Of a stretch of DNA of 64,000 nt, positions 51,504-62,289 are shown piece by piece; position 1 is the stretch's first letter, and every line of letters starts with the position of its first letter. This stretch comes from Candidatus Villigracilis affinis (GTDB lineage Bacteria > Chloroflexota > Anaerolineae > Anaerolineales > Villigracilaceae). Below the pieces are notes generated by a model. That model saw only the letters and a program-made list of their open reading frames with translations. It was not told the DNA's origin and did not search any database. The stretch is from contig JADKEA010000022.1 of the NCBI GenBank assembly GCA_016718275.1, forward strand, positions 49,800 to 113,799. Reading direction: 5' to 3'. The translations under genes were made by a program, and so were the position numbers.

Positions 51504-52034
51504 CCCGGAGAAACCGAAGGACTAGGAGTTATTGTCAAATTTAGATCAATAATCGGGGTTATTCCATGCTGGCACTATCATTTCCAGGATCAATATCGGC
51601 TTCAAAATTTGTCACAGCAGCAGCTAATAAGTTTTCGGAGCTGTTGTTATTTTTGCCGTAATATGCAAAACGGCACTGGAACTATTCGCTAATGCACCGA
51701 CCGTCCAAACACCTGTGCCATTGTTGTATGCCCCGCCGCCATCGTCTGATTGCCATGCCAATCCCGCTGGTAAAGCAGCATTAACTGTTACATTTGTAGC
51801 AACAGCAGATCCCGCTGAATTGCTGACTGTAATTGTGAAAACAATATCCTGATCTTTGTTCGGTGTTGCATCATTCACGCTCATTGTCAGGGACAAATCC
51901 ACATCGGGAGCTTGTTTCAACGGTGCGGCGCTGGCTGAGTCACCGAGCATCGCAGGCGCGGAAACGAACGCCAGCAGACTGATCAGCAGGGTGATGAAAA
52001 ACAACACACGCGAAAAACGGATCGGGTTTTGCAT
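51490..52034 (-). pseudogene. N-terminal part of the same surface protein, broken by frameshifts
   Basis: ATG 52034 gives a signal peptide (SRVLFFITLLISLLAFVSA) and a first DUF11 domain (VDLSLTMSVNDATPNKDQDI) down to about 51624. Then frames shift at about 51630, 51545 and 51500: LAAAVTNFEADIDPGNDSAS in a second frame and ITPIIDLNLTITPSPSVSPG in a third continue the domain pattern, before the main frame starts at about 51490. A part of the second DUF11 domain is missing. Either indel errors or real decay. Confidence 0.65.
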
Positions 52035-52161
52035 AAGCACAGAAAAAGACGAAGGGAGATTCAGCTTGAAGCGGGCACCCAGGCACAAGTCACATGAGGA
52101 TACGCGCAGCGAACCATCCGCAACGAAGATTATACGCCACCCTGCATTCTATTGTCTATGA

Positions 52162-52200
52162 AACAGGTGACAGCCTCGCTACATGAGACCGTCACCTGTT
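52162..52200. terminator. Hairpin behind SpoVS gene
   Basis: AACAGGTGAC pairs with GTCACCTGTT; it is just downstream of the small SpoVS gene on the minus strand. Confidence 0.6.
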
Positions 52201-52204
52201 TGTA

Positions 52205-52465
52205 CTAACGCGGTTCGATTGTAAATTTTACAGCCGTACGAACCTTTTCATCAATGTTGACTTCCACGAATTCAGGCGTGCAAACAACATCGATTCCATC
52301 GAGCTTGAGATATCCAGTGGCCAATGTCCATGCCTTTACGGCCTGGTTCACTGCGCCAGCTCCAATGGCTTGCACTTCTGCCCGTTTATGTTCGCGGACA
52401 ACGCCCGCGATCGCCCCGGCGACTGCAGAGGTACGGGAGAGAGCAGAAACTTTGATAACATCCAT
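52205..52465 (-). CDS. spoVS: SpoVS-family (stage V sporulation protein S) DNA/RNA-binding protein
   Basis: 86 residues with the Alba-like SpoVS core: VIKVSALSRTSAVAGAIAGV, AIGAGAVNQAVKAW and VCTPEFVEV. In Bacillus it is linked to sporulation and division; in Chloroflexota, where most members do not sporulate, its role is unknown. It lies beside the DnaA-box cluster. A single-gene unit. Confidence 0.93.
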   Translation of the reverse strand: MDVIKVSALSRTSAVAGAIAGVVREHKRAEVQAIGAGAVNQAVKAWTLATGYLKLDGIDVVCTPEFVEVNIDEKVRTAVKFTIEPR

Positions 52466-53000
52466 GGCAACCTCCCAAGGTTGGCTAAGAAGGGAACGGA
52501 CTTACTTGTGAATTGTACATGGTTCACTTAACAGATTCAAGTAATATAGTAATATTTATATGGAATCGTAATAGTAGTAGAGCCTGTGGATAGTGTGGAT
52601 AGATTCAAAGTCTCCCTGCATATGCTGGACTCAAAAACGAATCATCCGCATCTGGGGCTTGATCCTGTTTTCAAGCATCCACAACCTGTGGATAGATTCT
52701 GGATAGATTCCCCGAAAAAAACACTGCGTAAAAGTACTTAATCCCAGTTTTCCATATCTCGGTAAAACCAAAAAACACCCCCCATATATGGGGGTGCCGT
52801 TTTTTAAGTTTTCAATCCCCATCCGGCAGAAAGGGGCACCTTGTCCACAGGCAGGGGGAGTTCTCCACAGTTTTACGGCAGTTATCCACAGTTTTTTTGG
52901 CTTGTTGAAAATGTTGTCTAAACAATCACCCCTAAATGTGGGCATCAGATTGGGTATTTCGGATAGCAAATGGATGGTTCTGTCCACCATTCCAAAAAAG
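52466..53000. other. oriC: Intergenic region with DnaA-box-like cluster; candidate oriC
   Basis: No gene is seen in this roughly 590-base gap. One exact consensus box TTATCCACA is at 52882-52890. TGTGGATAG (one off on the reverse strand) is at 52585-52593, 52594-52602 and 52687-52695; weaker boxes are GCATCCACA 52675, TCTGGATAG 52698, TTGTCCACA 52841 and TTCTCCACA 52861. An AT-rich stretch lies at about 52530-52580. dnaN is 19 kb away, parS-like sites 21 kb away. The two-box pairs and the mix of strands look like an origin. Position is thus supported, function not tested. Confidence 0.6.
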
Positions 53001-53026
53001 AGGGCTGACTCAAAAGAGTCAGCCCT
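53001..53026 (-). terminator. Terminator of SLH gene 1
   Basis: AGGGCTGACTC pairs with GAGTCAGCCCT; on the minus strand a T-run follows (CTTTTTTGG). Confidence 0.8.
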
Positions 53027-53053
53027 GAAAATTCGTGTAATTTTCTTGAAAAA

Positions 53054-54445
53054 CTAGAAGGAGCGGCTGAGAGCGCGATAAAGCATCTTGGCAAATTCGC
53101 CGCGGGTCACAGGCTGGTCGGGCGAGAAGGTGGTGTCACTAGTGGCGTCGGCCACACCCATGCCGTATGCGCGGATGACAGAATCGGCATAAAAAGCACC
53201 AATGGAAACATCAGAGAAGGCTGCATTGCGAACACTGCTGTAAATAGGGCTATTCCAATAAGAGTTGATCACGGTGACGGTGTTCAAGTAGCCGCCTGTA
53301 GCGCCAGCATTGACCACATTGCCCATGATGGTGACGATCTGACCGCGGGTGAGCAGGTTGTTCGGGTCAAAGAGACCGCCGCCCACGCCGTTCATGAATC
53401 CGTCATCACAAGCCTGCCAGACCCAGCCAGCGAACCAGTCGGAGGCTGCCACATCGGTGAAGTCACAGCCAGCGGGAGCTGAGGTCGGGAGCATGGTGTC
53501 ATCGTAGCCATTGGAGATTTCGAAGAGTGTGGCAGCTTCGGCGCGGGTGAGAGTGGTATCGGGGCCGAAGGAGCCATCGGCGAAGCCGCTGATCAGTTCG
53601 AGGTCGGCCAGGTAGCGGACGTAGACTTCATTCTCATGACCGGCAACATCAGAGAAATCAGCACAATCCACTAATTCAGAGGGGTCAATGGCAAGGTGAT
53701 CGCGCCAGTAATCAAGCAGTGTTAAGTTTCCTGCCGCATCTTCAGGCTCCATGGAATAGGTCCACGGACCGCTGGCTGTGGCGGGCAGGGTGATCACCCA
53801 GGAGAGTAATTCATTATCCGGGCCGATCGGTGCGGGCGGGGCAAAGGTTCCAGTGGTGGAAAGATTCCACGCGCCAAAGCCGGAGTAGGCCGTTCCAGGG
53901 AACAGCAAGAATTCATCAGATAACAAGGACCAGTACTCGGTGGTATTACATTCCAAAATACGGAGGCCACGGCCGGCGACGAGCAGGGATGGGGGTGAAC
54001 CCATAATACCGTTCATTGGGAAGGTATCTACATAGTTGGCGCCCATCACAGAATCGGCGGCGGGTGTGGTGGGAGCACCAGCACAATCATCGGTATCCAC
54101 GGTGATGGTGAACTCGACCTGATCGCCATTGGCAAGGGCCAGGGCGGTGGCAGTGAAGTCATAGGTGAAGGTGCCAGAGGCATCGCTGGTGCCGTTGATG
54201 GTGGCAACGAGCTGGCACTCGCTCATGGCATAGGCAGCGGCGGGGACTTCGCGTGCCCACATGAGGATGTTCTTGGTGCCAGCGGCCATGCCGGTGGCGG
54301 CCCAGTCCACATCTACATTGGCGCCGGATGAAAAATCTGGGATGGCAGTGATGGAAGCATCACCTGCCACTGTGGCGGCGGAAGCCATGCTGAATTGCGC
54401 CAGCACGAAGACAGCCAAAAGCAAAACAGTGAAAATCTTCTTCAT
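53054..54445 (-). CDS. S-layer homology protein, array copy 1 (intact)
   Basis: 463 residues: signal peptide (about 1-23, AQFSMASA), a beta-rich domain of about 225 residues with an N-terminal TVAGDASITAIPDFS, and three SLH repeats (about 262-320, 330-385, 405-463), the last ending VTRGEFAKMLYRAL. SLH domains bind secondary cell-wall polymer or a similar anchor. The protein is likely an abundant wall protein. AAGGAG lies 7 bases before the ATG, and a leader hairpin at 54472-54495 is conserved with copy 2. Confidence 0.9.
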   Translation of the reverse strand: MKKIFTVLLLAVFVLAQFSMASAATVAGDASITAIPDFSSGANVDVDWAATGMAAGTKNILMWAREVPAAAYAMSECQLVATINGTSDASGTFTYDFTATALALANGDQVEFTITVDTDDCAGAPTTPAADSVMGANYVDTFPMNGIMGSPPSLLVAGRGLRILECNTTEYWSLLSDEFLLFPGTAYSGFGAWNLSTTGTFAPPAPIGPDNELLSWVITLPATASGPWTYSMEPEDAAGNLTLLDYWRDHLAIDPSELVDCADFSDVAGHENEVYVRYLADLELISGFADGSFGPDTTLTRAEAATLFEISNGYDDTMLPTSAPAGCDFTDVAASDWFAGWVWQACDDGFMNGVGGGLFDPNNLLTRGQIVTIMGNVVNAGATGGYLNTVTVINSYWNSPIYSSVRNAAFSDVSIGAFYADSVIRAYGMGVADATSDTTFSPDQPVTRGEFAKMLYRALSRSF

Positions 54446-54471
54446 TTGTTACTCCTTATGGAATAAAGTGT

Positions 54472-54495
54472 AAGGGTTCTTTTTGAGCAAACCCT
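54472..54495 (-). promoter_or_regulatory. Leader hairpin of SLH copy 1
   Basis: AGGGTT and AACCCT close a loop of about 12 in the 5' untranslated leader. Copy 2 has the equivalent AGGGT/ACCCT at 56049-56069 with different loop sequence, so the structure is kept more than the sequence. Confidence 0.5.
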
Positions 54496-54622
54496 ATGTT
54501 ATTAAAACGTATGAGAAGTGAAAAAGAGACGGGTAAATGCAGTCAATTTTTGAAATTGGTGGGAACAAAAAAGGGCGGACCCGCGAAAGGGTCCGCCCAA
54601 AAAACAATTTACACGTATATTT

Positions 54623-56020
54623 TTACAGTCTGCTGAGCGCGCGGTAGAGCATCTTGGCGAATTCACCGCGGGTGACGGGCTGGTCGGGCGAGAAGGTGGT
54701 CTCGGAAGTGCCATCAGCAATGCCCAAACCATAGGCTTCGATGACCGGGGTGGCATAGTACGCGCCAACGGGCACATCGGTCCATGCGGCTTCACGAATG
54801 GGGAATGGAGAACCCAAACCCCAGAAGATATTCATGATGTTCGCGGTATCAATGAAGCCACCGTAAAGCAGGGGCGAAGCATTAGCGACATTAGCCATGA
54901 TGGTGACGATCTGGCCACGGGTAAGCAGGTTGTTGGGGTCGAAAAGACCGCCGCCCACGCCGTTCATGAAGCCGTCATCACAAGCCTGCCAGACCCAGCC
55001 AGCGAACCAGTCGGAGGCGGCGACATCGGTGAAGTCACAGCCAGCAGGAGCGGAGGTGGGGAGCAAGGTCTCATCGTAGCCATTGGAGATCTCGAAGAGG
55101 GTGGCAGCTTCGGCGCGGGTGAGGGTGTTGTCGGGGCCGAAGGAGCCATCGGCAAAGCCACTGATCAGGCCGAGGTCGGCGAGATAGCGGATGTAGACTT
55201 CGTTCTCATGCCCGGCGGTATCGGTGAAGTCGGCACAGGCCGCCAATTCGGCGGGGATCACTGCTACATCGTCGCGGAACTTAACCGCAAATGGGCCCAT
55301 GTTTCCGGCCTTGTCGGTTACCGTAAATGAAGCGGTCCATGGGCCAGTGGCGGTGGCAGGGAAGGTGAACTTCCAGGAGAGCAGGTCGCTGGTGGGGCCG
55401 ATCGGGGCAGGCGGAGCAAAGGTGCCGGTGGTGGAAAGGAACCATTGACCGACGCCGGAATACGGGGTTCCCTCAGGTAATCCAAAGTCATCTGCTGCAA
55501 GCGCCCAATATTCGAAGGTGTTGCAAGAAGCCGTATCCAGATTAGGAAGAACAGCCGCTAAGGAGGGGGGATTGCCTAAGATCCCATCCACATTTTCTGT
55601 ATCCAAATAGGAAGTGCCCATGACAGAGTCTGCAGCGGGTGTAGTGGGAGCGCCAGCGCAGTCATCGGTATCCACGGTGATGGTGAATTCGATCTGGTCG
55701 CCATTGGCAAGGGCTAGGGCAGTGGTAGTGAAGTCATAGGTAAAGGTGCCAGAGGCGTCGCTGGTGCCGTTGATGGTGGCGACGAGTTGGCACTCGCTCA
55801 TGGCATAGGCAGCGGCGGGGTATTCGCGCGACCAGATGAGGATGTTCTTGGTGCCAGCGGCCATACCGGTCGCAGCCCAATCCACATCCACGCCAACGGC
55901 GCGGCTGAAATCGGGAATGGCAGTGATGGAGGCATCCCCCGCGACGGTAGCGGCGGAAGCCATGCTGAACTGGGCCAGCATGAAGACTGCCAACAACAAA
56001 ACAGTGAAGAGCTTCTTCAT
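54623..56020 (-). CDS. S-layer homology protein, array copy 2 (intact)
   Basis: 465 residues, closely similar to copy 1 in signal peptide and SLH region, more different in the beta-rich middle (residues about 150-260), where copy 2 has DKAGNMGPFAVKFRDDVAVIP. Ends MLYRALSRL. CAAGGAGAAC is the ribosome binding site. The strong similarity to copy 3 (same stop spacing, 1569) shows recent duplication. Confidence 0.9.
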   Translation of the reverse strand: MKKLFTVLLLAVFMLAQFSMASAATVAGDASITAIPDFSRAVGVDVDWAATGMAAGTKNILIWSREYPAAAYAMSECQLVATINGTSDASGTFTYDFTTTALALANGDQIEFTITVDTDDCAGAPTTPAADSVMGTSYLDTENVDGILGNPPSLAAVLPNLDTASCNTFEYWALAADDFGLPEGTPYSGVGQWFLSTTGTFAPPAPIGPTSDLLSWKFTFPATATGPWTASFTVTDKAGNMGPFAVKFRDDVAVIPAELAACADFTDTAGHENEVYIRYLADLGLISGFADGSFGPDNTLTRAEAATLFEISNGYDETLLPTSAPAGCDFTDVAASDWFAGWVWQACDDGFMNGVGGGLFDPNNLLTRGQIVTIMANVANASPLLYGGFIDTANIMNIFWGLGSPFPIREAAWTDVPVGAYYATPVIEAYGLGIADGTSETTFSPDQPVTRGEFAKMLYRALSRL

Positions 56021-56191
56021 TTAGTTCTCCTTGATAATATGTGAGGTTAGGGTAATCTGTACAAACCCTTTGTTATTAAAACGGATAAGAAGCGAAAAAG
56101 AGACGGGCAAGAACGGATAATTTTGAAATTGGTGGAAAAAAAGGGCGGACCCGTGAAAGGTCCGCCCAAAAACAATCTTACACGTATATTT

Positions 56192-57588
56192 TTACAGCCT
56201 GCTGAGCGCGCGGTAGAGCATCTTGGCGAACTCGCCGCGGGTGACGGGCTGGTCGGGCGAGAAGGTGGTCTCGGAAGTGCCATCGGCAATGCCCAAACCA
56301 TAGGCTTCGATGACTGGGGGTGGCGTAGTACGCGCCAACGGCAACATCGGTCCATGCGGCCTCACGAATGGGGAATGGAACCCAAACCCCAGAAGGCATT
56401 CATGATGTTGGCCGGTATCAATGAAGCCGCCAAAAGCAGGGCGAAGCATTAGGCGACGTTATTGCATGATGGTGACGATCTGGCCACGAGTAAGCAGGTT
56501 GTTGGGGTCGAAGAGACCGCCGCCGACGCCGTTCATGAAGCCGTCATCACAGGCCTGCCAGACCCAGCCAGCGAACCAGTCTGAGGCGGCGACATCGGTG
56601 AAGTCACAGCCAGCAGGAGCCGAGGTGGGAAGCATGGTGTCATCGTAGCCATTGGAGATCTCGAAGAGGGTGGCAGCTTCAGCGCGGGTGAGGGTGTTAT
56701 CGGGGCCGAAGGAGCCATCGGCGAAGCCGCTGATCAAGCCGAGGTCGGCAAGATAGCGGATGTAGACTTCGTTCTCATGCCCGGCGGTATCGGTGAAGTC
56801 GGCACAGGCCGCCAATTCTGCGGGGATCACTGCTACATCGTCGCGGAAAGAAACCGCAAAAGGGCCCAGATTTCCGGGCCTTATCTTCACGCCGTAAATG
56901 AAGCGGTCCAGCGCCGGTGGCGGTGGCAGGGAAGGTGAACTTCCAGGAGAGCAGGTCGCTGGTGAGGCCTTCAGGAGGAGGCGGAGCAAAGGTGCCGGTG
57001 GTGGAAAGGTTCCAATTGATCAAAGCCGGAATACGGGGTTCGGCAGGTAGGCCGAAATCATCTGATGCCAAGCGCCCAATATTCGAAGGTGTTGCAAGAA
57101 GCCGTATCCAGTAGGAAGCGACAGCGGCATGTGGAGGGGGATTGCCCAAGTTACATTCACATTTTCTGTATCCAGAGAGTTGCCCATGACGGAGTCGCTG
57201 GCGGGTGTGGTGGGAGCGCCAGCGCAGTCATCGCTATCCACGGTGATGGTGAATTCGATCTGGTCGCCATTGGCAAGGGCTAGGGCGGTGGTAGTGAAGT
57301 CATAGGTAAAGGTGCCAGAGGCGTCGCTGGTGCCGTTGATGGTGGCGACGAGCTGGCATTCGCTCCATGGCTAGGCAGCGGCGGGGGTATTCGCGCGCCC
57401 AGATGAGGATGTTCTTGGTGCCAGCGGCCATACCGGTCGCAGCCCAATCCACATCCACGCCAACGGCGCGGCTGAAATCGGGAATGGCAGTGATGGAGGC
57501 ATCCCCGCGACGCGTAGCGGCGGGAAGCCATGCTGAACTGGGCCAGCATGAAGACTGCCAACAACAAAACAGTGAAGAGCTTCTTCAT
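56192..57588 (-). pseudogene. SLH copy 3, frameshifted
   Basis: Span of 1397 bases against 1398 in copy 2, but it breaks into pieces: 57280-57588, 57020-57241, 56775-57149, 56459-56989 and 56192-56449. Small insertions and deletions nearly cancel, e.g. at about 56310-56320, 56380-56400 and 56440-56460. Where frames agree, the protein is nearly identical to copy 2. Such balanced indels fit consensus errors better than natural decay. Confidence 0.75.
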
Positions 57589-57773
57589 TTAGTTCTCCTT
57601 GATAATATGTGAGGTTAGGGTAATCTCATCAAACCTTTGTTTTATTAGAAAACGTGATAAGAAGCGAAAAGAGACGGGCAAGAACTGGTAACCGGTTTTG
57701 AAAATTGGTGGGGAACGAAAAGGGCGGACCCGTGAAAGGGTCCGCCCAAAAGAACTTGTTCTTGCAGGAAAAC

Positions 57774-58906
57774 TTAGTGAAGGACGCCCAAAGCGCGATA
57801 GAGCATCTTGGCGAATTCGCCGCGGGTGGCAGCCTGATCGGGAGAGAAGGTGGTGTCAGCGGTACCTTCGGCAATACCCCAGCCACAGGCCTTCTGCTGA
57901 CCGGGATGGCGTAGTATGCGCCAACGGCAACGTCGGTCCATGCGGCCTGGCGATACCCGGAAATGGGAGCGCTAAAGCGCCATAGATCGCCGGGTGGCCT
58001 GTAACAATGAACCCGCCAAAAGCGGCTGGATCGGCTACATAGGCCGGGAAGATGTTATTGAGGATGGTGGCGACCTGACCACGGGTGAGCAGGTTGTTGG
58101 GGTCGAAGAGACCGCCGCCCACGCCGTTCATGAGGCCATCATCACAAGCCTGCCAGACCCAACCAGCGAACCAATCGGATGCGGCGACATCGGTGAATTC
58201 ACAGCCAGCGGGAGCGGAGGTGGGGAGCATGGTGTCATCGTAGCCGTTGGAGATCTCGATGAGGGTACACCTGGAGGCGGTGGCAGGGAAGTTGAAGGTC
58301 CAGGAGAGCAGGTAGGTATCGGGTCCAGAGCGGGCGGGGCGAAGGTACCGGCCACCTGGGGATCCCAATTGCCAAAGCCGGAATAAGCGATCCGCGGGCA
58401 ATGGAAGTCAGCCGCCACAAGAGCCCAGTATTCGAAGGTATTGCATGCGGCAATATCGAGTGCGGGAGCGACGCCGTATCAGAAGGCGGGTTGCCCGATG
58501 GCAGTACTGAGGATCAGGCGTCTACATAGTTGACACCCATGACGGAGTCGATGGCGGGAACGTCGGCGGTGGCGCAGGTCTGGTCATCCACGCTGAGGGT
58601 GAACTCAGGTCACCATTGCTCAACGCTGGCAAGGTTGGCGGTGGTGGTGAAGTCGCAGGTGAAAGTGCCGCTCGCATCGCTGGTGCCAATGATGGTGGCG
58701 ATGAGCTGGCAGTCATTCCAGTCGGCAAGGCGGAACCGCTGCATATTCACGACCCCAAACCAGGATTCGAGGTCTACATCAGTGCCACTCGAAAAATCGG
58801 GGATGGCGGTGATGGAGGCGTCGCCGGTTACGGCAACGGCGGAGGCCATGCTGAATTGAGCCAGCATGAAGACAGCCAACAACAAAACGGTAAAGATTTT
58901 CTTCAT
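57774..58906 (-). pseudogene. SLH copy 4, frameshifted and internally deleted
   Basis: 1133 bases, about 265 shorter than copies 1-3. The N-terminal part is clear at 58610-58906 (FTVLLLAVFMLAQFSMAS). At about 58255-58275 the frame jumps from the central domain straight to ISNGYDDTML, so the first SLH repeat and its linker are missing. Stop at 57774-57776 in a GVLH end instead of SRL. Confidence 0.7.
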
Positions 58907-59102
58907 TTGTTTCTCCTTATAAAAATGAGGGATTAGGTTTTCGAGATAAATCCCTGAATTGGTATTTAAATAGGTATGAGAAGCGTCAATAAAGAGACGG
59001 GTAAATTACACCCCTACCCCTGGTTTATAGACAAAGGCCTTAGAACGAAAAGGGCGGACCCGTGAAAGGGTCCGCCCGAAAAGAACTTGTACGCGGTATT
59101 CG

Positions 59103-60479
59103 TTAAGGAATGCTCAAAGCGCGATAGAGCATCTTGGCGAACTCACCGCGGGTGACAGGCATATCGGGTGAGAAGGTGGTCTCGGAGGTGCCATCGGCAA
59201 TGCCCAAACCATAGGCTTCGATGACCGGCTCGGCATAGTATGCGCCAACGGCAACATCGGTCCATGCGAGGCCATACGAACGGGAGATGGAGAGCCAAAG
59301 ACCCCATGAAAGTGTCTAATGTTTCCCCGTATTCAGGAAGCCACCACTGGGGCCGGTCTGGCGACATTGTTCATGATGGTGACGATCTGTCCACGGGTGA
59401 GCAGGTTATTGGGTCGAAGAGACCGCCGCCGACACCGTTCATGAAGCCATCCATCACCAGGCCTGCCAGACCCAGCCAGCGAACCAGTCGGAAGCGGCGA
59501 CATCGGTGAAGTCACAGCCAGCAGGAGCGGAGGTGGGAGCAGGTCTCATCGTAGCCATTGGAGATCTCGAAGAGGGTGGCCGCTTCGGCGCGGTGAGGGT
59601 GTTGTCGGGGCCGAAAGAGCCATCGGCGAAGCCACTGATCAGGCCGAGGTCGGCGAGATAGCGGACGTAGGCCCATTCTCATGGCCGGCCGTATCGGTGA
59701 AATCGGCACAATCAGCCAATTCCCCCGGAATGGCCATAGGCTTCGCGGGAAGTAATCCTGTTGTCGATATTGCCGCCTTATCTTCGGCGTTCCAGGACCA
59801 TGGCGTCCACACCGGTGGCCGGGTAGGAAGGTGAATTCCCAGGAGAGTAGGTTGCTGGTGGGGCCCACGGGAGCAGGCGGGGCAAAGGTGCCGGGTCAAA
59901 GGTGTTCCAGCGTGGAAGCCGAATACGGAGCCAGCGGGCTGGAAGTAATCATCAGCCACAAGAGACCAGTATTCAAAGGTGTTGCAAGAAGCCGTATCCA
60001 GTGCTGAAGGAACGCGATGTGGAAGGGGGGATATCGCTTTGACCATTCACGGGAGTTAATGTCAACATAGGTAGTGCCCATGACGGAGTCATGGCGCATG
60101 GGTGGGCGCAGCGCACAGCGAATCGGTCCACGGTGACGGTGAACTCGACGAATCACCGTCGTGGCAGGCCAGCGCGGTAGTGGTAAAGTCATAAGTGAAA
60201 GTGCCGGAGGCGTCGCTGGTGCCGTTGATAGTGGCGACGAGCCGGCAATTGCGCCCATCAGGCATAGGCGGAGCGGGATATTCCCGTGACCAGACGAGGA
60301 TGTTCTGGTGCCAGCGCCATGCGCTGGCGGCCCAATCCACGTCCACACCTGCGACGGCGGCTGAAATCGGGGATGGCTGTGATGGCGGCGTCGCCGGGCC
60401 ACAGAAGCAGCGGAAGCCATGCCGAACTGAGCCAGCATGAAGACAGCCAACAACAAAACGGTGAAGATCTTTTCTTCAT
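59103..60479 (-). pseudogene. SLH copy 5, frameshifted
   Basis: 1377 bases. Start ATG 60477-60479 followed at once by a base-insertion in AAGAAAAGATC. Fragments of SLH sequence are seen in different frames, e.g. LFEISNGYDET, and a C-terminal piece with the stop at 59103-59105. Many one-base differences from copy 2. Confidence 0.65.
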
Positions 60480-60664
60480 TTATACTACCTTGCTAAAAGT
60501 AGTGATGAGGGATTAGGACGGAGTACAAACCCTGTTATTAAAACCCCAGAGTTAGCATTGAAAAGACGGATGGATGCGTCACTCCAATTTCAAATTGGGG
60601 GGGGCTTAGAAAAAAGGGCGGACCCCGTATGAGGTCTGGGCCCAAAGGAAAGTAATTTTGTAAT

Positions 60665-62120
60665 GAATTGATACGGCTGATGGCGCGGTAGAGCATCTTG
60701 GCGAACCTGCCGCGGGTGGGCAGGTTGGTCAGGTGAGAAGGTGGTGTCGCTGGTCCCTTCTGCAATGCCCCAAACCGTAAGCGCACACAACCGGCGCCAA
60801 GATAGTATGCGCCGATGGAAACATCAGTCTATGCACGCAGTGCCGAAAGGTGAACGGGAGAGCTGGAAAGGTGTTGATGACGTCCGCACGAATCCACCGA
60901 ACAGAGGTACGGGTTCGCGAAGAAGGTCCCAGAGACATTATTGAAGATGGTAACGATCTGTCCACGGGTGAGCAGGTTATTCGGATCGAAGAGATCTGCC
61001 GCCGACACTGTTCTTGATCCCGTCCCGAGCAGGCTCTGCCAGACCCAGCCGGGCGAACCAGTTTGAAGCAGTGACGTCGGTGAATTCACAACCAGCGGAG
61101 CGGGAGGTGGGCAGGGGATGCAACGTCATAGCCATTGGAGACCGCGAAGAGGGTGGCGGCTTCAGCGCGGGTGAGGGCGGTAAATGGGTATCAGGGCCGA
61201 AGCCCCCATCGGCGAAGCCGCTGACTCAGGCCGAGGGTCAGCCAAATAGCGGACGGAGGTCTCATCCACGGCATGGCTGCCGATATCGGTGAAGTTGGCG
61301 CATTCTTCCAATTTTCCGAAGAATGGCTACAAAGGGGCCTCGCGGAAGTCCAATCCGTACTGGGTCGATATTGCCCGCTTGTATCTCCCGGGATGGACAC
61401 CAAACGTCCACACGCCGCTGGCTGTGGATGGGAAGGTGTCATACCGGGAGAGCAGACATCGTCCTGGACTGATGGGCAGACGGGGGAAGGTGCCAGTGAT
61501 AGCTAGCCGGTTCCAAGCACTGAAGCCGCCGAAAAGACACGGTAGACCCAGAAACCATCAGTGTCAACAACAACACCAGAATTCAAAGGGGCGGCAAAGC
61601 AAAGCAGCGGCGTAGGAGATGAAAATGCCCTGCAGATGCGAGTGATTGGGAGGCGGAGATATCCGGACAGTCAGGTGCGAAAGTCGAAGTATTATTGAGT
61701 CCCATGACGGAAGTCTATGGCGTGGATGGCGGGTGCGACAGCACAGTCGTCGCAGATCCGCGGTGAGCGGTGAACTCGACAGCTGGTTATCACGCTGTCG
61801 ATCAACGCCAGAGCGTTGGAATAACTGGCAAAGAGGAGCGTGCCGTAGGCGTCACCGGTGCCGTCGATGGTGGCGACGAGCCGACAACTCGACCATGCGA
61901 GGCTTAGGGGGCAGAACCATGTTCTTGCCCAAACGAGACGATAAAGCTTGGTGCCAGCGGCCAAGCCGCTGGCACCCCACAATCCATGTCACTGGCAGTG
62001 GCCTGGGAAAAGGGAAAGGGAGTGGATGGAGGTGATCCCAAGCGACGCGACGGCGGATGCAACGCCGAAATTGAGCCAGCACGAAAACCGACAACAATAA
62101 AAAGGGTGAAGATCTTTTTA
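60665..62120 (-). pseudogene. SLH copy 6, heavily degraded
   Basis: Recognisable words: AAGATCTTCACCCTTTTTATTGTTG (shortened here to a start-like region near 62115), FDPNNLLTRGQIVTIFNNV near 60960, and MLYRAISR at 60690. Between them, indels occur every few tens of bases. No open frame of useful length. Boundaries are approximate. Confidence 0.6.
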
Positions 62121-62289
62121 TTCGGTATTTTTTTCCTTGTATAAAATGACTAGATAATTATTCATAGTAATCTTCTAAGTTGTCTTGTTGTATGGATCCA
62201 TGAGAGTAGGTCAATCTTTATAATAGGAAATTCATTATTAACGTCTTTACTTTACGTGTCTCCATCAAAAGAGTCGCGGGTATTTGGGG

